Origin: Massilia glaciei | GTDB lineage: Bacteria; Pseudomonadota; Gammaproteobacteria; Burkholderiales; Burkholderiaceae_D | Length of the DNA: 44,864 bases | Direction: 5' to 3' | Assembly: GCF_003011895.2 (NCBI RefSeq) | Contig: NZ_PXWF02000242.1 | Span: 1 to 44,864, forward strand | In this document: piece by piece, positions 1 to 9,524 of the stretch | Position numbering within the stretch: the first letter of the stretch is position 1 | How the letters are laid out: every line of letters starts with the position of its first letter | Made by a program: the position numbers and the translations under genes | The notes under the pieces: model-generated | Databases searched by the model: none | What the model was told of the DNA's origin: nothing | Seen by the model: the letters and a program-made list of their open reading frames with translations, nothing else

Positions 1-711
1 GCGCCCGCGTGCGCGCCGCCGCCGACGGACGGCCCGTACCACGGCATCCGGCTGGTGCCGCACGCCCCGGCCCAGGCGCAGCTGCGCCGGCAGCTGGCGC
101 AGGTGTATGCCACGCCGGCGCTGCGCGGCTACGCGTGCAGCCTCAAATGGGAGCCCAAAAACCGGGCGGCAACGCCGCGCGCGGACCGGCCGCGGCCCAA
201 CTTCGACTGGCTCGCGCAGGCGGCCAAGATGGTGTTCATCGGCGCCGCGATCGGACTGGCCGGCTGGTTGCTGTACCGCTACCGCGGCTTGTTCCCCGAA
301 TTCGCGCGCCGCGCGCCGCTGCGCGTGGCGACCGAGGTCGGCGGCCTCGACATCCGCCCCGATTCGCTGCCCGACGACGTGGCCGGCCGCGCGCGCGCGC
401 TGTGGGCCGGCGGCGAACGGCGCGCCGCGCTGGGGCTGCTGTACCGCGCCACCCTGTCGCGCCTGGTCGCCCGGAACGGCCTGCTGCTGCCGCGGGGCGC
501 CACCGAGGGCGATTGCCTGCGCCTGGCGCGGCAGGCGCACGCCGCGCAAAAACTGGCGCGCGGGCGGCTCGACGTGGTCGCCGGCGTGACCGGGCTCTGG
601 CTCGGCGGCGCCTACGGCGACCGCTGGCCCGACGACGCCGCGCTCGAGGCCCAATGCGCGGCCTGGCAAGCGCAATTCGACGAAGGCGCCGGCGCCGGGG
701 GCCGCGCATGA
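1..711 (+). CDS. DUF4129 domain-containing membrane protein (5' partial)
   Basis: The reading frame is open from base 1, so the start lies outside the window; only the last 236 codons are here. A single membrane segment (AAKMVFIGAAIGLAGWLLY, coded near 211-270) is followed by a cytoplasmic domain. In that domain the segment RARALWAGGERRAALGLLYR resembles the C-terminal DUF4129 domain, with the family's usual small helices rich in Ala, Leu and Arg. DUF4129 proteins commonly sit beside MoxR/DUF58 genes, as here. The stop codon overlaps the next start (ATGA at 708-711), so translation is probably coupled. The molecular role is not known; a part in envelope-associated MoxR chaperone activity is an inference from the operon. 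Confidence 0.75.
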   Translation, partial: APACAPPPTDGPYHGIRLVPHAPAQAQLRRQLAQVYATPALRGYACSLKWEPKNRAATPRADRPRPNFDWLAQAAKMVFIGAAIGLAGWLLYRYRGLFPEFARRAPLRVATEVGGLDIRPDSLPDDVAGRARALWAGGERRAALGLLYRATLSRLVARNGLLLPRGATEGDCLRLARQAHAAQKLARGRLDVVAGVTGLWLGGAYGDRWPDDAALEAQCAAWQAQFDEGAGAGGRA

Positions 712-2055
712 CGCCGGGCGCCAAAAAGGTGTTCGTCGCGATCGTCGCGGCCGGCGCCGCCGCGCTCGTGGCGCTGGGCTGGTGGTGGTGGCACCAGATC
801 ATGGAGCAGCGCATGGTCGCGCACTGGACCATGTCGGAGGCGGCGGCCGAAAACCCGATGCTCGCCGCGACCATGTTCCTGCGCCAGCAGAAAATCGCGG
901 TCGACATCGCGCCCAAGCTGGCCAACCTGCCGCTGCGCTCCCTGCGCGACGGCACCATCATCATCGCCGAATCCGACGGCCTGGTCACGCAGGCGCAAAG
1001 CGGCGCCCTGCTCGCCTGGGTGGCCAAAGGCAACACGCTGGTGATGCGCCCGCGCCATTTCAGCAAGTCCGACGGCGTGGCCCTCCAGCCCGACGCCGGT
1101 GGCCGCCCGGATCCGAAGCGGGAGGCGGAGAAGGCGGAGGAGGCGGAAGAGGCGGCGGAGGAGGTCGGCGACCGGTACGATGACGCCCCCGCGGCGGCGG
1201 ACGCGAAGCTGGTCGAATCGGACCCGATCGGCAAGCGCTACGGCGTGCGCATCATGGACTGGTCGGAGGCGGCGCCGCGCTGCGGCGGCGCGCTCGAGCC
1301 CTTGCCGGCGGCGGTGGCGGCCGCGGGCCGCAAGGCGCGCACCGAGATGCGGCTGGCCTGCATGCGCGCGCCCGGCGCCGGCTGGCCGCTCGAACTCGAC
1401 ACCGACGGCCACGTGCTGGTCTCGCTCCAGGGCAGGGCCGTCAAACCGCTGTGGGCCGACCGCGCCGGCGAGGGCGTGCGCGTGTTCGCCGAGGGCAGGG
1501 GCCACGTCGTGCTGGTGCCGACCAACTACTTCGACAACCAGGAACTCGAGCGGTACGACCACGCCGAGGCCCTGCTCGCGCTGGTGCGCCTGAACCCGCG
1601 CGCGGCCAGGGTGCTGATCGTCCAGCATGTCGACGTGCTGCCCTGGTACCGCGCGCTGTGGAACAATTTCGCGCTCGCCGTGCTGGGCGCGGCGCTGTTG
1701 CTGGCGCTGCTGCTGTGGGTCGCGCTGCGCCGCTTCGGGCCGCTGCTGCCTGCGCCGCGCGCCGAGCGCCGCTCGCTGGTCGAGCACATCGACGCCAGCG
1801 CCGCCTGGCTGTGGCACGCGCAGGGCGGGCGGGCCCTGCTGATCGACGCCGTGCGCGACGACGCGCTGGCCGCGCTGGCGCGCCGCGCGCCCGAGCTGCA
1901 ACACCTGGCGCCGCCGGACAAGCTGCGAATGCTGGCCGCGCGCAGCGGTTTGCCGCAAGCCGAGCTAGACAAGGCCCTGTACTGGCTGGCCGGCCACACG
2001 AGCCAGGAATTCACCCTCCAAATCCAAACGCTGCAAGCGCTCAGAAAGCATTTCG

Positions 2056-2063
<8 letters not shown>
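708..2063 (+). CDS. DUF4350 domain-containing protein
   Basis: 451 aa, starting at the ATG that overlaps the previous stop by 4 bases. An N-terminal membrane anchor (about residues 8-28, ending GWWWWH) is followed by an extracytoplasmic domain containing NPMLAATMFLRQQ, the segment that marks DUF4350. There is a Glu/Ala-rich low-complexity stretch at about residues 137-155. A second membrane segment (about residues 320-342) precedes a short C-terminal cytoplasmic part. The protein ends 8 bases inside the next gene. The arrangement DUF4129-DUF4350-MoxR-DUF58 is typical of proteobacterial MoxR operons. No enzymatic motif was seen. The function is unknown, with a supporting role to the MoxR ATPase inferred from context. 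Confidence 0.75.
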
Positions 2064-3136
<1,073 letters not shown>

Positions 3137-3144
<8 letters not shown>

Positions 3145-4471
3145 GCGGACCGCTCCAAAGGCGGCCCTGACGCCGTCGCGCGGCATGCTCGCCTGCGCCG
3201 CCGGGCTCGGCGCGCTCGGCGCGCTGGCGCACTGGTGGCCGGCGCTCGAGCAGGTCTGGTCCGGCGCCCTGCTCGCGCTGGTGGCCGCGGCGCTGGCCGA
3301 CGGCTGGCACGGGCGCCGCGCGCCGGCCGTGCGCGTCGAGCGCGAACTGGCCGGGGTGTGGCCGGTCGACGCCTGGAACCAGGTCACATTGACGCTCCAC
3401 AACGAGGGGGCGCGCGCGCTCGCGCTCGAGCTGTTCGACGACTACCCGAGCGGCTGGCAGATGGAGGGCCTGAGCCACGCCACGCGCATCGGCCCGGGCG
3501 CGTTCGCGGCCGTGCGCTACCGCCTGTGCCCGGACCGCCGCGGCGAGGCCGGCTTCGGCCCGGCCCACCTGCGGGTGCGTTCAACACTCGGCCTGTGGCG
3601 CTGCCTGCACCGGCTCGGGCCGTCGAGCGCGGTCAAGGTGTTCCCCGACTACTCCAAGCTGCTCGGCCAGACCCTCAGCGCGGCCGAGCGGCTCACCAAC
3701 GCGGCCGGGTCGATCCGGGTGCGGCGGCGCGGCGAGGGCACCGACTTCCGCCAGCTGCGCGAATACCGGATGGGCGACAACCTGCGCTCGATCGACTGGA
3801 AGGCGACCGCGCGCTACCAGAAGCCGATCACGCGCGAATACCAGGAGCAGCGCGACCAGCAGGTCGTGTTCCTGCTCGACACCGGGCGCCGCATGCTGGC
3901 CGAGGACGGCGCGACCACCCACTTCGACCACGCGCTCGACGCCGTCATGACGCTCGGCTTCCTGGCCCAGAAACAGGGCGACGCGGTCGGCCTGATGACC
4001 TTCGGCGGCGCCCCGCGCTGGCTGGCGCCGCTCAAGGGGCGCAGCGGGCTCGACCGCCTACTGGCCGGCGTCTACGACCTGCAGCCGGTCGAGGCGGCGC
4101 CCGACTACACGCGCGCCGCGGCCGACCTGCTCAACCGCCTGGGCAAGCGCGCCTTCGTGGTGCTGATCACCAATTTGCGCGAGGAGGACGACGGCGCGCT
4201 GCGCGCGGCCTGCGAGCTGATGTCGACCAAGCACCTAGTGATGTGCGCGAGCCTGCGCGAGAAGTCGCTCGACCAGATCGTCGCCACGCCGGTCCTTGAT
4301 TTCGCCGGCGCCCTGCGCCTGGGCGCGACCAGCCACTACCTGCAGCAGCGGCGCGCCACCATCCGCCGCATCGGCATCCGCGCCGACCGCCTGATCGACA
4401 TCGCGCCCGAGCAGCTGAGCATGGCGCTGGTGCGGCGCTACCGCGAGATCAAGGACAGCGGCGCACTGTGA
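3137..4471 (+). CDS. DUF58 domain-containing protein, MoxR partner
   Basis: 444 aa from a GTG start inside the end of the MoxR gene. Two hydrophobic segments near the N-terminus (about residues 13-55) anchor the protein. The central DUF58 signature is plain: GEGTDFRQLREYRMGDNLR followed by SIDWKATAR. A von Willebrand-A-like domain follows, with FLLDTGRRM in the place of the usual DxSxS metal site; the DTGRR sequence departs from the canonical MIDAS motif. DUF58 proteins are the usual partners of MoxR ATPases. This is the last gene of the operon: the next open frame on this strand begins 130 bases later and has its own ribosome site. Confidence 0.88.
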
Positions 4472-4601
4472 GCGGGGCCGCCCTTCTGGCGCGCTCAACG
4501 TTAGTTATCGCACCGACGCTGTTGGCGCGGGCCGAATATTCTTGAGCCAGTCCACACGGACCCGCCGACGCCCCCACCACTTGCCGACAAAGAAGAACAG
4601 C

Positions 4602-4820
4602 ATGAGACAGCAGACCGCTTCCAAGGTAGATTGCAAAGATTACGCGATGCGCCGCATGGCCGCCGCGATCGAGCGCACCAACAACGCGGCGTCGCCCGCC
4701 ACCAAAACGCGCGCCTCGCGCTGGGTCGCCGCCTGGGGCCTGGTGTACCACGGCGGCACCGAGTTTCGCGCGCAGCAAGGCGTGCAAAACACCCGGACCT
4801 GGATGAATCTGGTCTGCTGA
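4602..4820 (+). CDS. small hypothetical protein (72 aa)
   Basis: The ATG at 4602 is preceded by an AAGAAGAA purine stretch and is preferred over an upstream in-frame codon at 4542 that has no ribosome site. The product is 72 aa, basic in its first half (MRRMAAAIERTNN) and contains WVAAWGLVYHGGTEF. It has no signal peptide, membrane segment or motif I recognise. It follows the MoxR operon by 130 bases on the same strand. It could be a soluble lineage-specific protein. The call rests on start quality and sensible composition only. Confidence 0.5.
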   Translation: MRQQTASKVDCKDYAMRRMAAAIERTNNAASPATKTRASRWVAAWGLVYHGGTEFRAQQGVQNTRTWMNLVC

Positions 4821-4839
4821 GCCCGGGCCGCCGGGCGGC

Positions 4840-5400
4840 TCAACGTATCAGCACGTCGGCCGCCATTTGGCGCGCGCGCATCTCGTCGCGGGTTTCAGCC
4901 GGCACGCCGACACCAGTGGCCACGCCACCGATGAAGACCACCGCCAGCGCCATGGCCCACTTGGACCGGGCCCCGGTGGCCTCCGAAGGCGCCGGGCCGT
5001 GGGCGTTGCGCTCCCGCCGGCCGGGCGCGCACGCGAGATAGATGCACAGGCCGTATTCGACGACGGGTACCAGCAGCAACAGCCCATACCAGCCCGAATG
5101 CCCGAGATCGGCCAGGCGGCGCCACGCCCCGGCCAGCGCCAGCAACAGAAAAGGCGCGCCGACCACGGCTTGCCCCATCCAGGTGTGCAGCGCCGATCTG
5201 AGGAACAGGGAGGCCACAGGATCGAGCAGCGATGGTTCGGCGACCACGGCGAGCGACAGCAGAAACGCCACCACGACCAGATAGGCCACAAAATGAAAGC
5301 GCCCGATGCGCCCGCGCAATGCGAAGATTTTGGGGCGGTAGATCTCGTAATCGCCGGACAAACCAGCCATGTCCGCCCCGGGTGCGCCATAAGGATTCAC
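4840..5400 (-). CDS. DUF805 domain-containing membrane protein
   Basis: 186 aa. The GTG at 5400 is chosen because TTGGAG lies 7 bases upstream and because the result begins M-NPYGAP, as many DUF805 proteins do; the open frame itself extends further up. At about residues 30-45 the sequence RGRIGRFHFVAY matches the DUF805 entry motif (R-G-R-x-x-R). Several membrane helices follow, with RRLADLGHSGWYGLLLLVPVV resembling the conserved RRLHDxGxSGWW segment. A fourth hydrophobic helix is near the C-terminus. DUF805 proteins are inner-membrane proteins without an assigned reaction. The gene lies 107 bases downstream of the amidohydrolase gene on the same strand and could be read with it. Confidence 0.8.
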   Translation of the reverse strand: MNPYGAPGADMAGLSGDYEIYRPKIFALRGRIGRFHFVAYLVVVAFLLSLAVVAEPSLLDPVASLFLRSALHTWMGQAVVGAPFLLLALAGAWRRLADLGHSGWYGLLLLVPVVEYGLCIYLACAPGRRERNAHGPAPSEATGARSKWAMALAVVFIGGVATGVGVPAETRDEMRARQMAADVLIR

Positions 5401-5507
5401 GATGGACTCCAAGAAGTTATCCAAAGTAAATACTAAGCGCCAACCGGTTGGCGCGGGGCGCAATGGCAGGGGTCGTTTGGTCTAGAGCAAACTGGGCGCG
5501 GACGCCC

Positions 5508-6914
5508 TCAATTGCACTCGAACCCGGCCAGGCTGGCGCCGGCCTTGGCCAGCACCGCCGCCAGCTTGGACTGGATGTCCGCGAACGAGCGCCGCGGCGC
5601 GGCGGCCGCGCTGTCGCCCAGGTAGAGCGATTTTTTGGCGCCGCACACGACCAGCGATTCGAGCTTCACGCCGGGCAGCAGGCGGGCCATGACGGGCGCG
5701 TCGCCGTACATGGGCCGGCCGCCGACGACCACCAGCTGCACATCGGCCGGGGTGGCCCGCACCGCCGCCAGGTGCGGCTTGTCCTTGTCGCCGTGCAGCA
5801 CGATGAAGTCGGCCATCAGGCCCGGCGCGAGCGCGCCGATGCGGTCGTCGAGGCGCGCCATCCTGGCCGGCGCCGACGTGCCCATCGCGATCAATTGCTC
5901 CGGCGTCACATTCTTGTAGCGCCGTCCGGCGTAGCCGATCTCCTGCAACATGCCGGCGCTGCCGGTCGGGCTCCAGTCGGGCGCGATCGCCACCGCGACG
6001 TTTTGCTGCAGCGCCGCGGCGATGTTGGACGACTCGCCGTACAACTCGTCGTTGCTGCGCGGCGACCAGACCAGCCCCGCCTTTTTCTCGCCCATCACCT
6101 GGAAGTCCTCGGCGCGCAGCGCGGTGCCGTGCACCACCACCAGGCCCGGCATGATCAGCCCGGTCTTGTTAAGCATGCGGAACTCGCGCCGGGCGCTGGC
6201 GTCGGCCCCCTCCGACAGGTGCACCACGAGCGAGCGCATGGCGCCCGAGCCGAGCGCGCAGCGCAAAAAATTCATGCGCTCATAGTCTATCTCCAACGGA
6301 AACACGTCGTTGACGACGAGGTCGAACAGTGCCTGGGGCGCCTTCGGATTTTTCTGGCAGGCCTCGCCCGCGGCCGGCGCCGGGCCCAGGCCGGAATCGA
6401 CGTCGAGGTTGCGCAGCAAGCCGCGCGAGCAACCGAGCTTGTCGGGCGTGAGGCTGCCGACGACCGAGGTCGCGCCGCCGATCAGGGCCTTGACCTCGCC
6501 GAAAATCTCGGCCTCGCAAATGGCGCCGCCCAGCGCGGCGTGCGGACCGGCGAGCACGCGGTCGTACTCGGCCGTGTTCTGCCACTCGTAACGGTTCGAA
6601 AACTTGCGGTTCGGGATCCAGCGCGGATGGACGTTCCAGGTCAGGTGGTTGTGCAGGTCGATGAAGCCGGGCAGCACGATGCCGTCGAGCTTGGTGACCG
6701 CCGCGTTCCCGGGCAGCGCGGCGCGCTCGCCCACGGCCGTTATCTTGTCGCCGGAAATCGACAACGCCCCGTCCGCGAACACCCGGTCGGCCGTCACGAT
6801 GGTGCCGGTGACGACCCAGTCCCTGGTTTGCGCGCCGGCGTGCAGCGAAAACATGAGCAGGCCGGCTGCGGCGCCGGCGCGGACGCGTTGCGAAAAGCAC
6901 GAAGAGGAGCGCAT
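5508..6914 (-). CDS. secreted amidohydrolase family protein
   Basis: 468 aa. The ATG at 6914 has AAGGA 9 bases upstream; the longer open frame upstream is non-coding. A signal peptide ending HAGA-Q precedes the mature protein. The metal-dependent amidohydrolase fold is shown by GFIDLHNHLTWN (HxH at residues 88-90), a later VVHGT histidine and the APDWSPTGS aspartate segment near the C-terminal third. The closing part, ALAPGLMADFIVLHGD, is typical of the composite beta domain. Together these place it with the chlorohydrolase/deaminase branch (AtzA/TrzN-like, imidazolonepropionase-like). The substrate cannot be assigned. An export signal on such an enzyme suggests periplasmic hydrolysis of a cyclic amide, lactam or dipeptide-like compound. 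Confidence 0.85.
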   Translation of the reverse strand: MRSSSCFSQRVRAGAAAGLLMFSLHAGAQTRDWVVTGTIVTADRVFADGALSISGDKITAVGERAALPGNAAVTKLDGIVLPGFIDLHNHLTWNVHPRWIPNRKFSNRYEWQNTAEYDRVLAGPHAALGGAICEAEIFGEVKALIGGATSVVGSLTPDKLGCSRGLLRNLDVDSGLGPAPAAGEACQKNPKAPQALFDLVVNDVFPLEIDYERMNFLRCALGSGAMRSLVVHLSEGADASARREFRMLNKTGLIMPGLVVVHGTALRAEDFQVMGEKKAGLVWSPRSNDELYGESSNIAAALQQNVAVAIAPDWSPTGSAGMLQEIGYAGRRYKNVTPEQLIAMGTSAPARMARLDDRIGALAPGLMADFIVLHGDKDKPHLAAVRATPADVQLVVVGGRPMYGDAPVMARLLPGVKLESLVVCGAKKSLYLGDSAAAAPRRSFADIQSKLAAVLAKAGASLAGFECN

Positions 6915-7017
6915 AAAAAATTCCTTGGAGGGAAAAAGCCGCGGGCTGCCAGCGCGATACACTGTGTCCCGATCAAATAGTCGCGCGCACAAGCGACGAC
7001 GAAACCATCGCTTTATT

Positions 7018-7046
7018 TTGCCACGGACAAACAGCGCCGGGACAAT
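7018..7046 (+). promoter_or_regulatory. candidate sigma-70 promoter in the divergent intergenic region
   Basis: TTGCCA (7018-7023) and GACAAT (7041-7046) are separated by exactly 17 bases. This is a 5/6 and 4/6 match to the sigma-70 consensus. It points toward the sugar dehydrogenase gene at 7282 and would give an untranslated leader of about 230 bases. The 6915-7281 gap separates two divergent genes and holds no other gene that I can support. Confidence 0.4.
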
Positions 7047-7070
7047 TACTTGCCTGTCGACATTTTGCAA

Positions 7071-7093
7071 CGGGCGGCGCCGCCCGATTTTTC
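7071..7093 (+). terminator. palindrome with T-run in the leader of the sugar dehydrogenase gene
   Basis: CGGGCGGCGCCGCCCG (7071-7086) is a perfect 16-base palindrome followed by ATTTTTC. It has the form of an intrinsic terminator, or attenuator, for plus-strand transcription. It lies about 25 bases after the predicted start of transcription from the promoter at 7018. Only prediction supports it. Confidence 0.35.
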
Positions 7094-7229
7094 GGTTTCC
7101 CGCGCCGGCGCATAATCGGCGGCCCGTTTGCGCTGCTGCAAACGGCGCGCCGATGGCGTGACGACGCGGCGCCGCGCGTGCGCGAACGCACAGAACCTGG
7201 CCCTCCCCTTCGTTAGCGTGCACCACGGA

Positions 7230-7247
7230 GGCGGGCTTTCGCCCGCC
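7230..7247 (+). promoter_or_regulatory. GC-rich hairpin in 5' leader
   Basis: GGCGGGC (7230-7236) and GCCCGCC (7241-7247) pair perfectly around a TTTC loop, 34 bases before the ATG at 7282. There is no T-run, so it is not a simple terminator. It could influence leader stability or translation of the sugar dehydrogenase gene. Confidence 0.3.
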
Positions 7248-7281
7248 GGTTTGGCCGTCGACTTTCCTGCTGGAGACCGAG

Positions 7282-8460
7282 ATGCTGATCGCCCGTGCGC
7301 GCATTCTATTGCTGGCTTTGTTCACGAGCCTCGTGGCCGCCTGCGGCGGCGGCGGCTCGCCCGGCGTCGTGCCGCGGCCGCCGGCCCCGCCGCCCGCGCT
7401 CGGGCTCACCGAAGTGGCGGGCGCGACCTCGCCCGTGTTCCTGACCGCCCCGGCCGGCGACCCGCGCCTGTTCATCGTCGAGCGCGCCGGGCGCATCCGC
7501 ATCGTGCAAAACGGCGTGCTGCTGCCCACGCCGTTCCTCGACATCGGCCCGCGCGTGGTGGTCACGGCCGAAGGCGGCCTGCTCTCGCTCGCCTTCGCCC
7601 CCCTGTTCGCGCTCAACCGCCACTTCTACTACTACTACACCGACATCAACAACAACATCGTGGTCGCGCGCGGCACGGCCTCGCCGCTCAACCCCAATCT
7701 GGCCGAGCCGCTGAGCGAACTGCCGCTCCTCGCGATCCCCCATCCGTTCTACACCAACCACTATGGCGGCCAGCTCGCCTTCGGCCCCGACGGCTATCTA
7801 TACCTGGCCACCGGCGACGGCGGCGGATCCGGCGACCCGCTGCGCAACGCCCAGAACCTCAATTCCCTGCTCGGCAAAATGCTGCGCATCGACGTCGCCG
7901 GCGCCACGCTGGCGCGGCCCTACCATATTCCTCCGACCAATCCCTTCGTCTCGCAATTCGGACGGCGCCCCGAGATCTGGGCCCTGGGCCTGCGCAACCC
8001 GTGGCGCTTCGCGTTCGACGGCGGGCTGCTCTACACCGCCGACGTCGGCCAGGCGCGGCGCGAAGAAATCAACATCGCGGGCGTGTCGACGGCGGGGCTC
8101 AATTACGGCTGGAACATCATGGAGGGCGGCCAATGCTTCGACGCGGCCAACTGCGTCGTGGCCGGGCTGACGCTGCCCGCGCTCGAATACCTGCATTCGC
8201 CGACAAGCCCCAATTGCGCGGTCACGGGCGGCTACGTCTACCGCGGCAGGGCGATCCCCGAACTGGCGGGCCACTATTTTTATTCCGACTATTGCGCCGG
8301 CTTCCTCAAGAGCTTCCGATTCGCCGGCCGCGGCATCGAGCAACAAACCGACTGGCCCATCGGCGCGGTCGGCAACATCGTCTCCTTCGGGACCGACGGC
8401 GACGGCGAGCTGTACCTGGTCAGTGCCAGCGGCAAGATCTACAAGATCGTTCGCCTGTAG
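7282..8460 (+). CDS. PQQ-dependent sugar dehydrogenase family lipoprotein
   Basis: 392 aa, with GGAG 8 bases before the ATG. The N-terminus is a lipoprotein signal with lipobox LVAAC, so the mature protein is probably lipid-anchored through Cys21. The body is a glucose/sorbosone dehydrogenase-type six-bladed propeller. Recognisable blades include EGGLLSLAFAP, YYYTDINNN, HYGGQLAFGPDGYLYLATGDG, PEIWALGLRNPWRFAFD and YTADVGQARREEINI. In characterised relatives this fold binds PQQ and calcium and oxidises aldose sugars in the periplasm. Close family members without proven dehydrogenase activity also exist, so the substrate is open. The gene is divergent from the amidohydrolase gene, with a 367-base gap that holds a candidate promoter and two hairpins. 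Confidence 0.88.
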   Translation: MLIARARILLLALFTSLVAACGGGGSPGVVPRPPAPPPALGLTEVAGATSPVFLTAPAGDPRLFIVERAGRIRIVQNGVLLPTPFLDIGPRVVVTAEGGLLSLAFAPLFALNRHFYYYYTDINNNIVVARGTASPLNPNLAEPLSELPLLAIPHPFYTNHYGGQLAFGPDGYLYLATGDGGGSGDPLRNAQNLNSLLGKMLRIDVAGATLARPYHIPPTNPFVSQFGRRPEIWALGLRNPWRFAFDGGLLYTADVGQARREEINIAGVSTAGLNYGWNIMEGGQCFDAANCVVAGLTLPALEYLHSPTSPNCAVTGGYVYRGRAIPELAGHYFYSDYCAGFLKSFRFAGRGIEQQTDWPIGAVGNIVSFGTDGDGELYLVSASGKIYKIVRL

Positions 8461-8583
8461 GGCGCCGCCGCGGCCGCGACGGGACCGCGCCGGGGCCGCG
8501 ACGGGGGTGCGCGGCCAACAAAATGGGGCGGCCGGGCCGCTTGGCGCTAGAATTGCCCATTCCCACATTGATAAACAACAACA

Positions 8584-9027
8584 ATGGCCCGCATCCAGCT
8601 AGATTTCCCCGAAGACCAGTTTTGCTACAGCACGCCGCTGACGGTCAGGGTGACCGACATCAACGGCGCCGGCCATCTCGGCAACGACTCGATGATCTCC
8701 ATGATCTCCGAGGCGCGCGCGCGCTTCCTCTACGAGTACGGGGTGCGCGAGACCGAACGCGACGGCACCGGCATCATCGTCACCGACCTCGCCACCACCT
8801 ACCGCGCCGAGGCCCACGCGCGCGACCAGTTGCTGTTCGAGGTGGGCGTGATGGACTTCAACAAATACGGCGGCGACATCACCTTCCGCGTCACGCGCCC
8901 GCGCGACATGACCCTGGTGGCGATGGCCAAATCCGGTTTCGTCTTCTTCAACTACAAGAGCGCGCAGGTGGTCGACATGCCCGACGAATTCCGCGCCAAG
9001 TTCCCGCGCGTGAACCGGGTCGACTGA
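8584..9027 (+). CDS. thioesterase family protein (hot-dog fold)
   Basis: 147 aa. It has the 4HBT-type layout: an N-terminal strand (LTVRVTDINGAGHLGND), the long central helix beginning SMISMISEARARFLYEYG, and strands such as IIVTDLATTYRAEAHARDQL and VTRPRDMTLVAMAKSGFVFF. The DINGAGHLGND segment occupies the place of the D-x-x-G-H-V-N-N catalytic motif of acyl-CoA thioesterases, with Asp retained. It probably hydrolyses an acyl-CoA or related thioester in the cytoplasm; the chain preference cannot be told. It stands alone, 123 bases after the sugar dehydrogenase gene, and no promoter is obvious apart from AT-rich sequence just upstream. Confidence 0.85.
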   Translation: MARIQLDFPEDQFCYSTPLTVRVTDINGAGHLGNDSMISMISEARARFLYEYGVRETERDGTGIIVTDLATTYRAEAHARDQLLFEVGVMDFNKYGGDITFRVTRPRDMTLVAMAKSGFVFFNYKSAQVVDMPDEFRAKFPRVNRVD

Positions 9028-9080
9028 GAGGCTTTGGGGCTCGGAGGCCGGGAGGCGGCGGGAAAATCCATGTCCGGGAC

Positions 9081-9110
9081 TTGACAGGTGTGCGACATAT
9101 GTCGCAAACT
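9081..9110 (+). promoter_or_regulatory. blaI-type promoter with palindromic operator
   Basis: A consensus -35 box TTGACA (9081-9086) is followed by the perfect 16-base palindrome TGCGACATATGTCGCA (9091-9106). The palindrome fills the spacer and touches a weak -10 (CAAACT, 9105-9110). BlaI/MecI-family repressors bind dyads with a central GACA/TGTC-like core. A dimer bound here would block RNA polymerase, giving autoregulation of the repressor and protease genes that follow at 9141. Confidence 0.7.
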
Positions 9111-9140
9111 AGCGCAAATCGTCACACTAGGAGCGGTCCC

Positions 9141-9524
9141 ATGTCTATCCCGTCAATGTCAGAACTGAGCCTGCTCAAGGCGCTCTGGAAAGAGCACCCG
9201 CTGAGCGCGCGCGAAATCCACGAGCGCGTCGCGTCCGAACTGGACTGGTCGTTTTCGTCGACCCGCAAAACACTCGAGCGCATGCTCGACAAGGCGATGG
9301 TCAGCCAGTCCTCCCGGCACGGGGTGCTGGTCTACCAGGCCGAGCTCGAAAAAGTCGGCACCCTGGCCGCCTTCGCGCACGACTTCGGCCGGCGCGTGAT
9401 GGAGATCGACACGCCGCTGCCGGTCAGCATGTTCACCGGCAGCAAATTGGTCGACAAGAACGAGCTCGACGCGCTCGAACGGCTGCTGCAGGATTGGCCG
9501 ACCGACGCGCAGGAGGGGCAATGA
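9141..9524 (+). CDS. BlaI/MecI/CopY family transcriptional repressor
   Basis: 127 aa from the ATG at 9141, with AGGAG 8 bases upstream. The winged-helix domain is clear: ELSLLKALWKEHPLSAREI, then WSFSSTRKTLERMLDKAMV (recognition helix) and a wing ending VLVYQAEL. The C-terminal part (about residues 75-127) is the dimerisation and cleavage region of the family. BlaI repressors are released when a BlaR1-type membrane protease is activated; here such a protease follows with an ATGA overlap. The operator palindrome at 9091-9106 lies just upstream. The stimulus is likely cell-wall damage or a beta-lactam-like signal, by family analogy. Confidence 0.9.
   Translation: MSIPSMSELSLLKALWKEHPLSAREIHERVASELDWSFSSTRKTLERMLDKAMVSQSSRHGVLVYQAELEKVGTLAAFAHDFGRRVMEIDTPLPVSMFTGSKLVDKNELDALERLLQDWPTDAQEGQ

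Noticed and set aside
6915-7616. N-terminal 234-codon extension of the amidohydrolase
   Set aside because: It lies upstream of a clear signal peptide with a ribosome site, and overlaps the start of the sugar dehydrogenase gene on the other strand.
8472-8505. GGCCGCGACGGG occurring twice
   Set aside because: Short, GC-only and without symmetry or a link to a gene start; likely chance.
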